A stretch of 12,100 bases of DNA from Acidimicrobiia bacterium (GTDB taxonomy: Bacteria; Actinomycetota; Acidimicrobiia; IMCC26256; BP-133). The notes below the pieces were generated by a model. That model was not told where the DNA came from and did no database searches. It saw only the letters and a program-made list of their open reading frames with translations. Location: positions 1 through 12,100 of the forward strand of contig JAICYE010000023.1 of NCBI GenBank assembly GCA_025934385.1. Direction: 5' to 3'. Made by a program: the position numbers and the translations under genes. Each line of letters starts with the position of its first letter. Position 1 is the stretch's first letter. Shown piece by piece: positions 1 through 5,737 of this stretch.

Positions 1-864
1 ACCGCCCTCCCCGACCGGACCGTCGGCGGGCACGCCGGCCAGCCTGCCCAGCTCGGCCAGCCGCTCGTCGACGGCCTGCCCGAGGGCCTCGATGCGCCGC
101 TCGAGGTCGGCGGTCTTCACGAACTCCTCGATGCGGCCCGAGCGCTCGTCGAGGGCCAGCTCCAGCGACTTCAGCCGCCGGCCGATCTCCTCCGACCGCA
201 CCGTGTCCTCCAGGTCGCTCAGCCGGTCGCCGACCGACGTCTCCAGGGCGGTCAGCCGGCGGGCGACGTCGTGGTTCCGGAGCGAGTCCTCCACGCCGGT
301 GAGCCGGTCGGCCACCGACCGCTCCATGACGTCGAACCGGGAGCCGAGGGCGGGGTCGTAGCCCATGGCGCCGGCCTCGCCGCCGTTGAGGACCTCGGCC
401 AGCGCCCGTTCCAGCCGGCCGAGGCGGTCGGGAACGTCGTCGGAGCGCACCGCCTCCTCGAGGTTGGTGAGCCGCCGCCGGACCGTGGCCTCGAGGGCCA
501 TCAGCTTGGCCCCGGTCTCGTCGGTCACCAGCGACTGCTCGACCTGTCCGAGCCGGTCGGCCAGCGGGCCGAGGCGGTTGTCGAGCTCGGCCCGGACCAC
601 CTTCTCGATGGCCGACAGCCGGGTGCCGAGCGTCTCCTCCAGCAGCTCGATGCGGCCCTCCAGCTGGCCGTCGGCCCCGAGCTGGCGCGTCAGGTCCCCG
701 AGGCGCTCGGTCACCAGCCGCTCCAGCGCCTCCAGCTTCCGCTCGACCTGGGCGAACGTCTCCCGCTGGGCCCGCTGCTCGGCGAGCTGGGCGACGAGCG
801 CCCGGTTGAAGAGCTCGTCGATCCGGGGCACCTCCGGCGCGTCGGGCGTGTCCGCGGTGCTCAT
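1..864 (-). CDS. Coiled-coil repeat protein, N-terminal part (C-terminus beyond left edge)
   Basis: An uninterrupted reading frame starts at ATG 864 and stays open for 288 codons to the window edge. After a short acidic leader (residues 1-20, MSTADTPDAP onward) the protein is almost all charged/Leu heptads, with no signal peptide or membrane segment, so it is probably cytoplasmic. From residue ~104 a 27-residue unit of the form RLxxLExxVRx(6)RLxxLExxVxx recurs: units begin near residues 104, 131, 187, 214 and 241. A non-repetitive Gly/Ala insert at about 158-172 separates the second and third units. Residues 276-288 turn Gly/Pro-rich, so another region probably follows. I do not recognise a named family; it resembles actinobacterial polar or scaffold-type coiled coils only in a general way. 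It is transcribed divergently from cofD. The gene call is well supported by codon bias and by the regular repeat; the function is unknown. Confidence 0.8.
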   Translation of the reverse strand, partial: MSTADTPDAPEVPRIDELFNRALVAQLAEQRAQRETFAQVERKLEALERLVTERLGDLTRQLGADGQLEGRIELLEETLGTRLSAIEKVVRAELDNRLGPLADRLGQVEQSLVTDETGAKLMALEATVRRRLTNLEEAVRSDDVPDRLGRLERALAEVLNGGEAGAMGYDPALGSRFDVMERSVADRLTGVEDSLRNHDVARRLTALETSVGDRLSDLEDTVRSEEIGRRLKSLELALDERSGRIEEFVKTADLERRIEALGQAVDERLAELGRLAGVPADGPVGEGG

Positions 865-871
865 CGGTTGG

Positions 872-877
872 AGTGTA
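872..877 (-). promoter_or_regulatory. -10-like hexamer TACACT for the coiled-coil gene
   Basis: Read on the minus strand, TACACT fits the actinobacterial TAnnnT pattern and lies 7 nt before the ATG at 864. No Shine-Dalgarno sequence is present in between, which suggests a leaderless transcript. No good -35 hexamer is visible at the expected distance, so this is a candidate only. Confidence 0.35.
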
Positions 878-911
878 AGCGGATCCCCCGCAGGGCGGTG
901 GATCGATGTTT

Positions 912-1002
912 CTGGGCGGCTATCGCCGCCTCCCGCCCGGCATCCGCCGGGCTCCTCCGTAGCGTGGGGCTTCGCCCCACGCCGGCCGTGTCCGGTGAAC
1001 GC
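912..1002. repeat. Double-hairpin intergenic repeat, copy 1
   Basis: This ~91-bp sequence recurs at 2743-2832 in the same orientation with about six or seven differences, including one indel. It carries two stem-loops. The first has arms GCCCGGC (935-941) and GCCGGGC (946-952) with a 4-nt loop. The second has perfect 9-bp arms GCGTGGGGC (962-970) and GCCCCACGC (974-982) with a 3-nt loop. The loop and spacer changes between copies (TTC versus TCC; ATCC versus CTCC) leave both stems intact. It lies between two divergent genes, so it cannot be a simple terminator for either one. It resembles REP/BIME-type elements in architecture. Confidence 0.8.
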
Positions 1003-1020
1003 GTTTCTGTCCCGTCCGGA

Positions 1021-1050
1021 TCGACACCGGACCGTTTACTGCGCTATCAG
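1021..1050 (+). promoter_or_regulatory. Candidate leaderless promoter of cofD
   Basis: A -35-like TCGACA (1021-1026, five of six matches to TTGACA) is followed after 18 nt by TATCAG (1045-1050), a weak -10. The latter ends 7 nt before the ATG at 1058. No Shine-Dalgarno is seen, so initiation at or just before the ATG would give a leaderless mRNA. This is inferred from spacing only. Confidence 0.35.
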
Positions 1051-1057
1051 TCAGGCC

Positions 1058-2002
1058 ATGGGGACGATCGCGGCCCTCGCCGGCGGTGTCGGGGCAGCCC
1101 GGTTCCTCCGGGGCCTGGTGCGGGCCATGCCGGCCACCGACGTCGTGATCATCGGCAACACCGGCGACGACGAGGTCTTCCACGGCCTCCACGTGTCGCC
1201 CGATCTCGACACCGTCACCTACACGCTGGCCGGAGCCGTCGGGCCGACCGGCTGGGGCCTGACCGGGGACACCTTCCGCACCCTGGAGGCCTACGAGCGG
1301 TACGGCGAGGCGACGTGGTTCCGGCTCGGCGACGCCGACCTGGCCACCCACCTCTACCGCACCAGCCGGCTGCGGGACGGGGCGACCCTCACCGAGGTCA
1401 CGGCGGAGATCGCCCTGGCCTGGGAGGTGAAGGCGAAGGTGCTGCCGATGTCCGACGACCGGGTGAGGACGCTGATCGACGTCGCCGTCCCCGCCGGTGG
1501 TCCCCCGGTCACGATGCGCCTGCAGGAGTGGTTCGTACGGGAGCGGGCCCAGCCGCCGGTGGCCGGCGTCCGCTTCGAGGAGGCGGCCGTCGCCCGGCCC
1601 GGCCCGGCGGTGCTGGACGCCCTGGCCGAGGCCGACGCCGTCGTCCTCTGCCCGTCGAACCCGGTGATCTCCATCGGGCCGATCCTGGCGCTCCCCGGCG
1701 TACGGGAGGCGCTGCGGGCCCGCCGGGCCCGGGTCGTCGGCGTGAGCCCGATCATCAAGGGCGCCACCGTCAAGGGCCCGGCCGACCGGCTGATGGCCGC
1801 GGCCGGGATCGAGGTGTCGTGCGCCGGCGTCGCCTCGATCTACGCCGACATCTGCGGCACGCTCCTGGTCGACGACGCCGACGCCGACCGGGTGGGCGAC
1901 GTCGAGCGCCACGGCGTGCGGGCGGCCGTGGCCCCGATCCTCATGGGCGACGCCGACGGCGCCGAGCGCCTCGCCCGCCGCGCCCTCGAGCTGGTGGCCT
2001 GA
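1058..2002 (+). CDS. cofD: 2-phospho-L-lactate/phosphoenolpyruvate transferase (F420 biosynthesis)
   Basis: CofD/FbiA joins the activated three-carbon phosphate donor (from the CofC/FbiD step) to the deazaflavin Fo. In actinobacteria the donor derives from phosphoenolpyruvate, giving dehydro-F420-0. The 314-residue product has the family's full length. Visible motifs are the nucleotide-binding GGVGAARFLRG at residues 9-19, NTGDD at 34-38, PSNPVISIGPIL at 199-210 and SPIIKGATVKGPADRLM at 230-246, all typical of CofD. The ATG at 1058 is chosen because the family begins only a few residues before the GGVG motif. The frame extends far upstream, but through non-coding repeat and antisense of the neighbour. 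cofE follows after 35 nt, so the two are probably co-transcribed. The equivalent M. tuberculosis gene is fbiA (Rv3261). The specific donor (lactyl versus enolpyruvyl) cannot be decided here. Confidence 0.95.
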   Translation: MGTIAALAGGVGAARFLRGLVRAMPATDVVIIGNTGDDEVFHGLHVSPDLDTVTYTLAGAVGPTGWGLTGDTFRTLEAYERYGEATWFRLGDADLATHLYRTSRLRDGATLTEVTAEIALAWEVKAKVLPMSDDRVRTLIDVAVPAGGPPVTMRLQEWFVRERAQPPVAGVRFEEAAVARPGPAVLDALAEADAVVLCPSNPVISIGPILALPGVREALRARRARVVGVSPIIKGATVKGPADRLMAAAGIEVSCAGVASIYADICGTLLVDDADADRVGDVERHGVRAAVAPILMGDADGAERLARRALELVA

Positions 2003-2037
2003 CCGCCCCCGGCCCCATCGATGAGACACCTGCTTCC

Positions 2038-2742
2038 GTGATCGAACTCGTCCCGCTCCCCGGGCTCCCCGAGATCCGGCCCGGGGTGGTGCTGGCCCCG
2101 CTCCTCGTCGAGGCCGCCGCCGCCGCCGACCGGCCGCTGCAGCCCGGCGACTGCCTCGTCGTCACCCAGAAGGTCGTGTCCAAGGCCGAGGGCCGGATGG
2201 TGCCACTCGACCCGTCCGACCTCGAGGCCCGCCGCCGGCTGGTGGAGGAGGAGTCCGTCCGGGTCCTCCGCCGCCGGGGCGACCTCATCATCTCCGAGAC
2301 CCGCCACGGCTTCGTCTGCGCCAACGCCGGTGTCGACCTGTCGAACGTCGACGACGGCTGGGCGGCGCTGCTCCCGGTGGACGGGGACCGCTCGGCCCGG
2401 CGCATCCGGGACGGGATCCGGGCGGCGTGCGGGGTCGAGGTGGCGGTGGTGGTCTCCGACACGTTCGGCCGGCCGTGGCGCCACGGCCTCGTCGACGTCG
2501 CCATCGGGGTGGCGGGGCTGGCCGCCGTCGTGGACCTCCGGGGGACGGAGGACGACCGGGGCCGCGCCCTCCAGGTGACCGAGGTGGCCGTGGCCGACGA
2601 GGTGGCCTCCGCCGCCGAGCTGGTGATGGGCAAGGCCCGGGGAATTCCCGCCGCCCTCGTCCGGGGCCTCGACGCCGCCTGGCTGCGGGACTCGTCGGTC
2701 GGAGAACTCATCCGCCCGTCGGGCGACGACCTGTTCCGGTAG
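2038..2742 (+). CDS. cofE: Coenzyme F420-0:L-glutamate ligase, stand-alone CofE
   Basis: CofE adds L-glutamate residues to F420-0 in a GTP-dependent reaction. The 234-residue product starts at GTG 2038, just before the typical IELVPLPGLPEI N-terminus. Family motifs are VTQKVVSKAEGR (42-53), GFVCANAGVDLSN (91-103), SDTFGRPWRHG (140-150) and the DDRG...VADEVASAAELVMGKA segment (172-200). The length matches single-domain CofE (archaeal type, ~250 aa) rather than actinobacterial FbiB (~450 aa), which carries an additional C-terminal FMN-binding nitroreductase-like domain. The protein stops at DDLFR, about where I would expect the CofE domain of FbiB to end, and the stop codon directly abuts repeat copy 2. 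The gene lies 35 nt after cofD in the same direction. Lack of the reductase domain means dehydro-F420-0 reduction must be encoded elsewhere, if that route is used. Confidence 0.93.
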   Translation: MIELVPLPGLPEIRPGVVLAPLLVEAAAAADRPLQPGDCLVVTQKVVSKAEGRMVPLDPSDLEARRRLVEEESVRVLRRRGDLIISETRHGFVCANAGVDLSNVDDGWAALLPVDGDRSARRIRDGIRAACGVEVAVVVSDTFGRPWRHGLVDVAIGVAGLAAVVDLRGTEDDRGRALQVTEVAVADEVASAAELVMGKARGIPAALVRGLDAAWLRDSSVGELIRPSGDDLFR

Positions 2743-2832
2743 CTGGGCGGCTCCTCCGCCTCCCGCCCGGCCTCCGCCGGGCTCCTCCGTAGCGTGGGGC
2801 TCCGCCCCACGCCGGCCGTGTCGGGTGAACGC
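2743..2832. repeat. Double-hairpin intergenic repeat, copy 2
   Basis: Same orientation as the copy at 912-1002. It begins at the base immediately after the cofE stop codon. Both stems are preserved (GCCCGGC/GCCGGGC and GCGTGGGGC/GCCCCACGC), with loop changes only. Here it could help end cofDE transcription, but the other copy sits between divergent starts, so a general terminator role is not supported. The two copies bracket cofDE as direct repeats. Confidence 0.8.
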
Positions 2833-2866
2833 ACCGCACTGTCTTCCCAGAAACCGCGGGCGCGAA

Positions 2867-2901
2867 AGAGGGGGGAAGGTTCGTGGGACCGTCCCCCCTC
2901 T
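2867..2901. terminator. Bidirectional hairpin terminator between convergent genes
   Basis: Perfect 10-bp arms AGAGGGGGGA (2867-2876) and TCCCCCCTCT (2892-2901) enclose 15 nt, within which GGT/ACC (2878-2880 / 2888-2890) can extend the stem. It lies between the 3' ends of cofE (+) and the secreted-protein gene (-). There is no U-tract, as is common in high-GC actinobacteria. Confidence 0.6.
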
Positions 2902-2926
2902 CCCGCGCTTGGTGGGACGTGAAGCT

Positions 2927-3829
2927 CTAGATGGCGCCGTTCAGGAGGCCGCCGCCGAGCAGGTGGTCCACTCCGAGCAGTCCGCCGTCGTCGTTGCCGC
3001 CGAGGACGCCACCGAGCAGCCCGCCGTTGTCGGGATCACCGCTGCCGTCGCCCTCGTGGACCTGGTTGCTGGTGTCCTGGCCGTTGGTGGCCGAGATGAC
3101 CTTCAGGTCCTTGCCGATGCCCTTGCCGCCGGCCCGGCAGACCGACTGCGAGATCGTGATGTCGCCCTTGCCGAGGATCCCGTCGAGGGCCAGCCGCAGG
3201 GCGTTCACCGTCACCGTGACCGTGTTGCCGTGGGGGCTCGACGTCTTCTCGATCTTCTGCTCGTTGAGGATCAGGTCGCCGACGAGCGGGATCGACAGCC
3301 GGCTGTTGGGCCGGGCGGCCAGGGCCAGGCCGTCGGCGCCGAGCAGCCCGTTGAGGACGGACCCGTCGGCGAAGACGACGTCGCTCTCCACGTTGACGGT
3401 GTCGCCGCTGACCTCGCAACCCGACTTGAGCACCTTGATCAGCAGGTCGCCGAGGAGGTGCAGCTTGACGGTCGCCACCCGGGCCGAGGCCTTGGAGTAC
3501 ACGCCGTGGACGGTCCGGGTCTGGGCCCCGGTAGCCAGCACCAGCGCCTCGACCAGGGGCGGCACCTGCGCCTTGACCACGTTGACGAACCGGGGGCCGG
3601 CGTCGCCGGACAGCCGGATCTGGGCCAGCGGGCCGGCGTCGAGCGGCAGCGCCCCGAGGACCGAGACGTCGACGTCGAGGGCAAAGGCCGAGGCCTTCGC
3701 CACCCCGCCGAGCGGGCCGTGCCCGCCACCGCGATCGGCACTGGCCGGCACCACGGCCGTCGCCATGAGCCCCAGGACGGCGATCGCCACGACCCCGGGG
3801 CGCCGCAGTCTCATGTCTCTGACCTTCAT
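2927..3829 (-). CDS. Secreted protein, probably choice-of-anchor P family
   Basis: The 300-residue product begins with a clear Sec signal peptide: basic MRLRRP (6-11), a hydrophobic core (~12-27) and an ASA cleavage site at 29-31. The mature part is rich in beta-type alternation (AFALDVDVSVLGALPLDAGP; TVTVTVNALRLALDGILGKGDITISQSVC). The closing pattern ILNEQ...VNALRL...GDITISQSVC is what I associate with the choice-of-anchor P family of actinobacterial exported proteins. Cys138 and Cys231 could form a disulfide. The C-terminus (~260-300) is Gly/Leu/Asp-rich, with GGLLGGVLGG and DGGLLGVDHLLGGGLL. It has neither an LPxTG motif nor a hydrophobic anchor with a basic tail, so anchoring is uncertain. 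ATG 3829 is chosen because GGAGGT lies 8 nt upstream; GTG 3832 and ATG 3814 are alternatives. The gene is divergent from the LuxR-type gene. Biochemical role unknown. Confidence 0.82.
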   Translation of the reverse strand: MKVRDMRLRRPGVVAIAVLGLMATAVVPASADRGGGHGPLGGVAKASAFALDVDVSVLGALPLDAGPLAQIRLSGDAGPRFVNVVKAQVPPLVEALVLATGAQTRTVHGVYSKASARVATVKLHLLGDLLIKVLKSGCEVSGDTVNVESDVVFADGSVLNGLLGADGLALAARPNSRLSIPLVGDLILNEQKIEKTSSPHGNTVTVTVNALRLALDGILGKGDITISQSVCRAGGKGIGKDLKVISATNGQDTSNQVHEGDGSGDPDNGGLLGGVLGGNDDGGLLGVDHLLGGGLLNGAI

Positions 3830-3837
3830 CACGCCAT

Positions 3838-3843
3838 ACCTCC
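3838..3843 (-). promoter_or_regulatory. Ribosome binding site GGAGGT of the secreted-protein gene
   Basis: Minus-strand GGAGGT lies 8 nt before ATG 3829. It decides the start among three clustered in-frame candidates (GTG 3832, ATG 3829, ATG 3814). Confidence 0.75.
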
Positions 3844-3863
3844 GCACATTTCGGTCACCACGA

Positions 3864-3877
3864 TCCGTGTTCACGGA
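3864..3877. promoter_or_regulatory. Short dyad TCCGTG-TT-CACGGA, operator candidate
   Basis: Six-base arms (3864-3869 and 3872-3877) separated by two bases lie 35-48 bp upstream of the secreted-protein start. The size suits a dimeric regulator site, but arms this short also occur by chance in GC-rich DNA. Confidence 0.3.
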
Positions 3878-3930
3878 CGAGCCCCACATGCGGAGCGTGC
3901 CAGACGGGACGAACCGTGCAAATGGCTCAT

Positions 3931-3967
3931 CGGTACCGTCGGAGTACCGGGCCCGGTACCGGTACCG
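3931..3967. promoter_or_regulatory. Cluster of four GTACCG units in overlapping palindromes
   Basis: GTACCG starts at 3933, 3944, 3956 and 3962. These are built into CGGTACCG (3931-3938), a perfect 16-bp palindrome GTACCGGGCCCGGTAC (3944-3959) and an overlapping perfect 14-bp palindrome CGGTACCGGTACCG (3954-3967). The first three units are spaced 11 and 12 bp apart, close to one helical turn, so they would lie on one face of the DNA. Located in the middle of a divergent promoter region, this looks like a multi-site operator. The regulator is unknown; the adjacent LuxR-type protein is the obvious candidate. Confidence 0.5.
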
Positions 3968-4116
3968 CCGACCTCCAAAGATGGAATTGTGCACTCAAGT
4001 GGCACATGTGAGCTGACTTCGCTACCCTGTACTGATCCGGCGGACCGGTCATCGTGGCCCGGAACCACCGGACGGCTCTCACGGCCCGTCCTCTCGGACA
4101 GTGGCCGGCGGGCCGG

Positions 4117-4122
4117 GGAGGT
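4117..4122 (+). promoter_or_regulatory. Ribosome binding site GGAGGT of the LuxR-type gene
   Basis: GGAGGT lies 7 nt before ATG 4130. This supports that start over the in-frame GTG at 4121, which overlaps the site. Confidence 0.75.
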
Positions 4123-4129
4123 GACAGGG

Positions 4130-4786
4130 ATGGGCCGAATCCGCTGTGTGCTCGGTGACCGCTCGGTGTTCTTCACCGAGGGCCTGCGGGCGATCCTCCG
4201 CCAGAGCCCGGTGGCGACGATCATCGGCACGACGCAGTGCCCCGAGGACGTCGCGGCGCTGGCGGCCCGGACGCAGCCCGACGTCGTGCTGGTCAGCTTC
4301 GAGCCGCCGCCGGCCTCGCTGGCGGTCGCCCGGATCATCCCCGACGTCCCCGTCCTCGTGTTGACGTGGTCCCGCCGGGAGGACGACCTGCTGGACGCCC
4401 TCCGGGCCGGGGCCACCGGCTTCCTCCACAAGGAGGTCGAGCCGGACGACCTCCTCCGGGCGATCGAGGCGGTGGCCGCCGGCCACACCGCCTTCCCACC
4501 CGGGTGGGAGCGCCTGCTCGTCAGCCGGCTGGACGGGCACCGGCCGCCGGGTCACCGGCTCCAGGACCCGGTGACGCTGACCCAGCGGGAGCGCGACATC
4601 GTCCAGCTGATCGTCGACGGGCACTCCAACAAGGCACTGGCCGCGGCGCTGGGCATCGCCCACCAGACGGCCAAGAACCACGTCCGCCATGTCATGGCGA
4701 AGCTGCGGGTGACGTCCCGGGTCCAGCTCGTCGCCTGGGCCCTGGAACGGGGGTGGATTCCGACCCGGACGGCCGCCACCGCCTAG
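4130..4786 (+). CDS. NarL/LuxR-type response regulator with degenerate receiver
   Basis: The 218-residue product has a receiver-like domain (about 3-117) and a C-terminal LuxR helix-turn-helix (about 147-210: LTQRERDIVQLIVDGHSNKALA, then IAHQTAKNHVRHVMAKLRVTSR). This is the NarL/FixJ architecture, so it is a DNA-binding transcription regulator. In the receiver the conserved switch Thr79 (VLTWS) and Lys101 (FLHKE) remain. However, the phospho-accepting Asp is replaced by Ser56 (DVVLVSFEPP against the usual DVVLLDLxMP), and only one acidic residue (Asp10, in LGDRS) is left of the usual N-terminal pair. Phosphorylation by a histidine kinase is therefore unlikely, and no kinase gene is adjacent. 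It may respond to a ligand or partner, or act constitutively. It is divergent from the secreted-protein gene and ends 6 bp from the convergent epimerase gene. The target is inferred to be the GTACCG-containing region, without direct proof. Confidence 0.9.
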   Translation: MGRIRCVLGDRSVFFTEGLRAILRQSPVATIIGTTQCPEDVAALAARTQPDVVLVSFEPPPASLAVARIIPDVPVLVLTWSRREDDLLDALRAGATGFLHKEVEPDDLLRAIEAVAAGHTAFPPGWERLLVSRLDGHRPPGHRLQDPVTLTQRERDIVQLIVDGHSNKALAAALGIAHQTAKNHVRHVMAKLRVTSRVQLVAWALERGWIPTRTAATA

Positions 4787-4792
4787 CGGCGC

Positions 4793-5737
4793 TCAGCCCT
4801 CCCGGGCCCGGAACCAGGCCAGCGTCCGGTCGAGGCCGTCCTCCAGGCTGTGGATCGGCTTCCAGCCGAGCTCGGCTCCGGCCAGGGTGGGATCGAGGGC
4901 GGAGCGGGCCAGCTCCCCCGGCCGGGCAGGGGCGTGGTCGGCCGGCTCCTCGAAGCCGGTCAGGAGGGCCATGGTGGCGAAGAGATCGTTGACGGTGGTC
5001 TCGGTGCCGGTGCCGACGTTGGCCAGCAGGCCGCTGCCGGCCGAGCGGGCCCGGGCGAAGGCGTCGACGACGTCGTCCACGAAGACGAAGTCCCGCGTCT
5101 GGTTGCCGTCGCCGAAGATCGTCGGCGTCTCGCCGGCCAGCAGCTTGCCGGCGAAGATGGCGACGACGCCGGCCTCGCCGTGGGGATCCTGGCGGGGGCC
5201 GTAGACGTTGGCCAGGGCCAGCACGGTGTAGTCGAGGCCGTGGATCTCCTGGTAGTAGTGCAGGTAGTCGCCGACCGCCTTCTTGGCCACGCCGTAGGGC
5301 GACACCGGCCGGCGGCTGTGCCTCTCGCCGACGGGGAGCGCCTCCGGAACGCCGTAGAGCGTGCCGCCGGAACCGGCGAAGACGACCTTGCGGGTACCGG
5401 CGGCCAGCGCCGCCTGGCACACCCGTAACGAGCCGCCGATGTTGACGTCGGCGTCGAGGACGGGGTTCTCGACCGACACCCGCACGTCGGCCTGGGCCGC
5501 GAGATGGAAGACGACCTCCGGCCGCCGCTGGTCGAGGAGCTCGGCCAGGCCGGGGTGGCGGACGTCGAGGCGGTGGAACTTGAGCTTCCCCCCGGCCATG
5601 GCCCGGGCCGGCGCGAGGTTGGCCAGCGAGCCGGTGGAGAGGTCGTCGATGACGTCGACGTCCTCGCCCTCGGCCAGCAGCCGTTCGACGAGCCCGGCGC
5701 CGATGAAGCCGGCCCCGCCGGTGACGAGGACCCTCAT
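4793..5737 (-). CDS. NAD-dependent sugar epimerase/dehydratase (extended SDR)
   Basis: The 314-residue product is an extended short-chain dehydrogenase acting on nucleotide sugars. It shows the N-terminal Rossmann motif VTGGAGFIG (5-13), the NAD-binding acidic end of beta-2 (VIDDLSTG, 29-36), FHLAAQADV (77-85), the Ser/Thr region GSGGTLYG (122-129), catalytic Tyr148-x3-Lys152 in SPYGVAKKA, NVYGPRQDP (177-185) and DFVFVDDVVDA (216-226). The family includes UDP-glucose 4-epimerase, UDP-glucuronate epimerase and dTDP-glucose 4,6-dehydratase. The absence of a Glu next to the catalytic Tyr and the overall length favour an epimerase of GalE type over RmlB, but the substrate cannot be assigned. Its ATG overlaps the stop of the upstream nucleotidyltransferase as ATGA, indicating translational coupling. 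It is the last gene of the seven-gene operon, ending 6 bp from the convergent LuxR-type gene. Confidence 0.9.
   Translation of the reverse strand: MRVLVTGGAGFIGAGLVERLLAEGEDVDVIDDLSTGSLANLAPARAMAGGKLKFHRLDVRHPGLAELLDQRRPEVVFHLAAQADVRVSVENPVLDADVNIGGSLRVCQAALAAGTRKVVFAGSGGTLYGVPEALPVGERHSRRPVSPYGVAKKAVGDYLHYYQEIHGLDYTVLALANVYGPRQDPHGEAGVVAIFAGKLLAGETPTIFGDGNQTRDFVFVDDVVDAFARARSAGSGLLANVGTGTETTVNDLFATMALLTGFEEPADHAPARPGELARSALDPTLAGAELGWKPIHSLEDGLDRTLAWFRAREG

Larger units (their letters stand above)
3830..4129. other. Divergent control region between secreted-protein and LuxR-type genes
   Basis: This is 300 bp with no credible gene and visibly lower GC in its middle than the flanks. It holds strong Shine-Dalgarno sequences at both ends, a TCCGTG/CACGGA dyad, a GTACCG cluster and, at 3988-4006, an imperfect inverted repeat TGTGCACT...AGTGGCACA with one bulged base. 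A weak promoter candidate for the plus-strand gene is TGGCAC (4000-4005), 17 nt, TACCCT (4023-4028). That would leave a leader of about 100 nt before the LuxR-type gene. Confidence 0.5.

Noticed and set aside
912..1002. CRISPR or tRNA-like interpretation of the hairpin repeat.
   Set aside because: There are only two distant copies with no regular spacers, and the hairpins do not form a cloverleaf or carry an anticodon arm.
920..2029. Minus-strand open frame of 369 codons opposite cofD.
   Set aside because: cofD on the other strand has clear family motifs throughout; the antisense product has no recognisable domain and shadow-type composition.
271..2037. Long plus-strand frame continuous with cofE, which would give an 823-residue protein.
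   Set aside because: It runs antisense to the coiled-coil gene, through the repeat and out of frame across cofD. The composition is Arg/Gly/Pro-rich junk typical of shadow frames in GC-rich DNA. cofE begins at GTG 2038.
2825..4129. Upstream extension of the LuxR-type gene to a 653-residue protein.
   Set aside because: The extension is antisense to the secreted-protein gene and crosses the control region. A strong GGAGGT precedes ATG 4130, and the receiver domain begins there.
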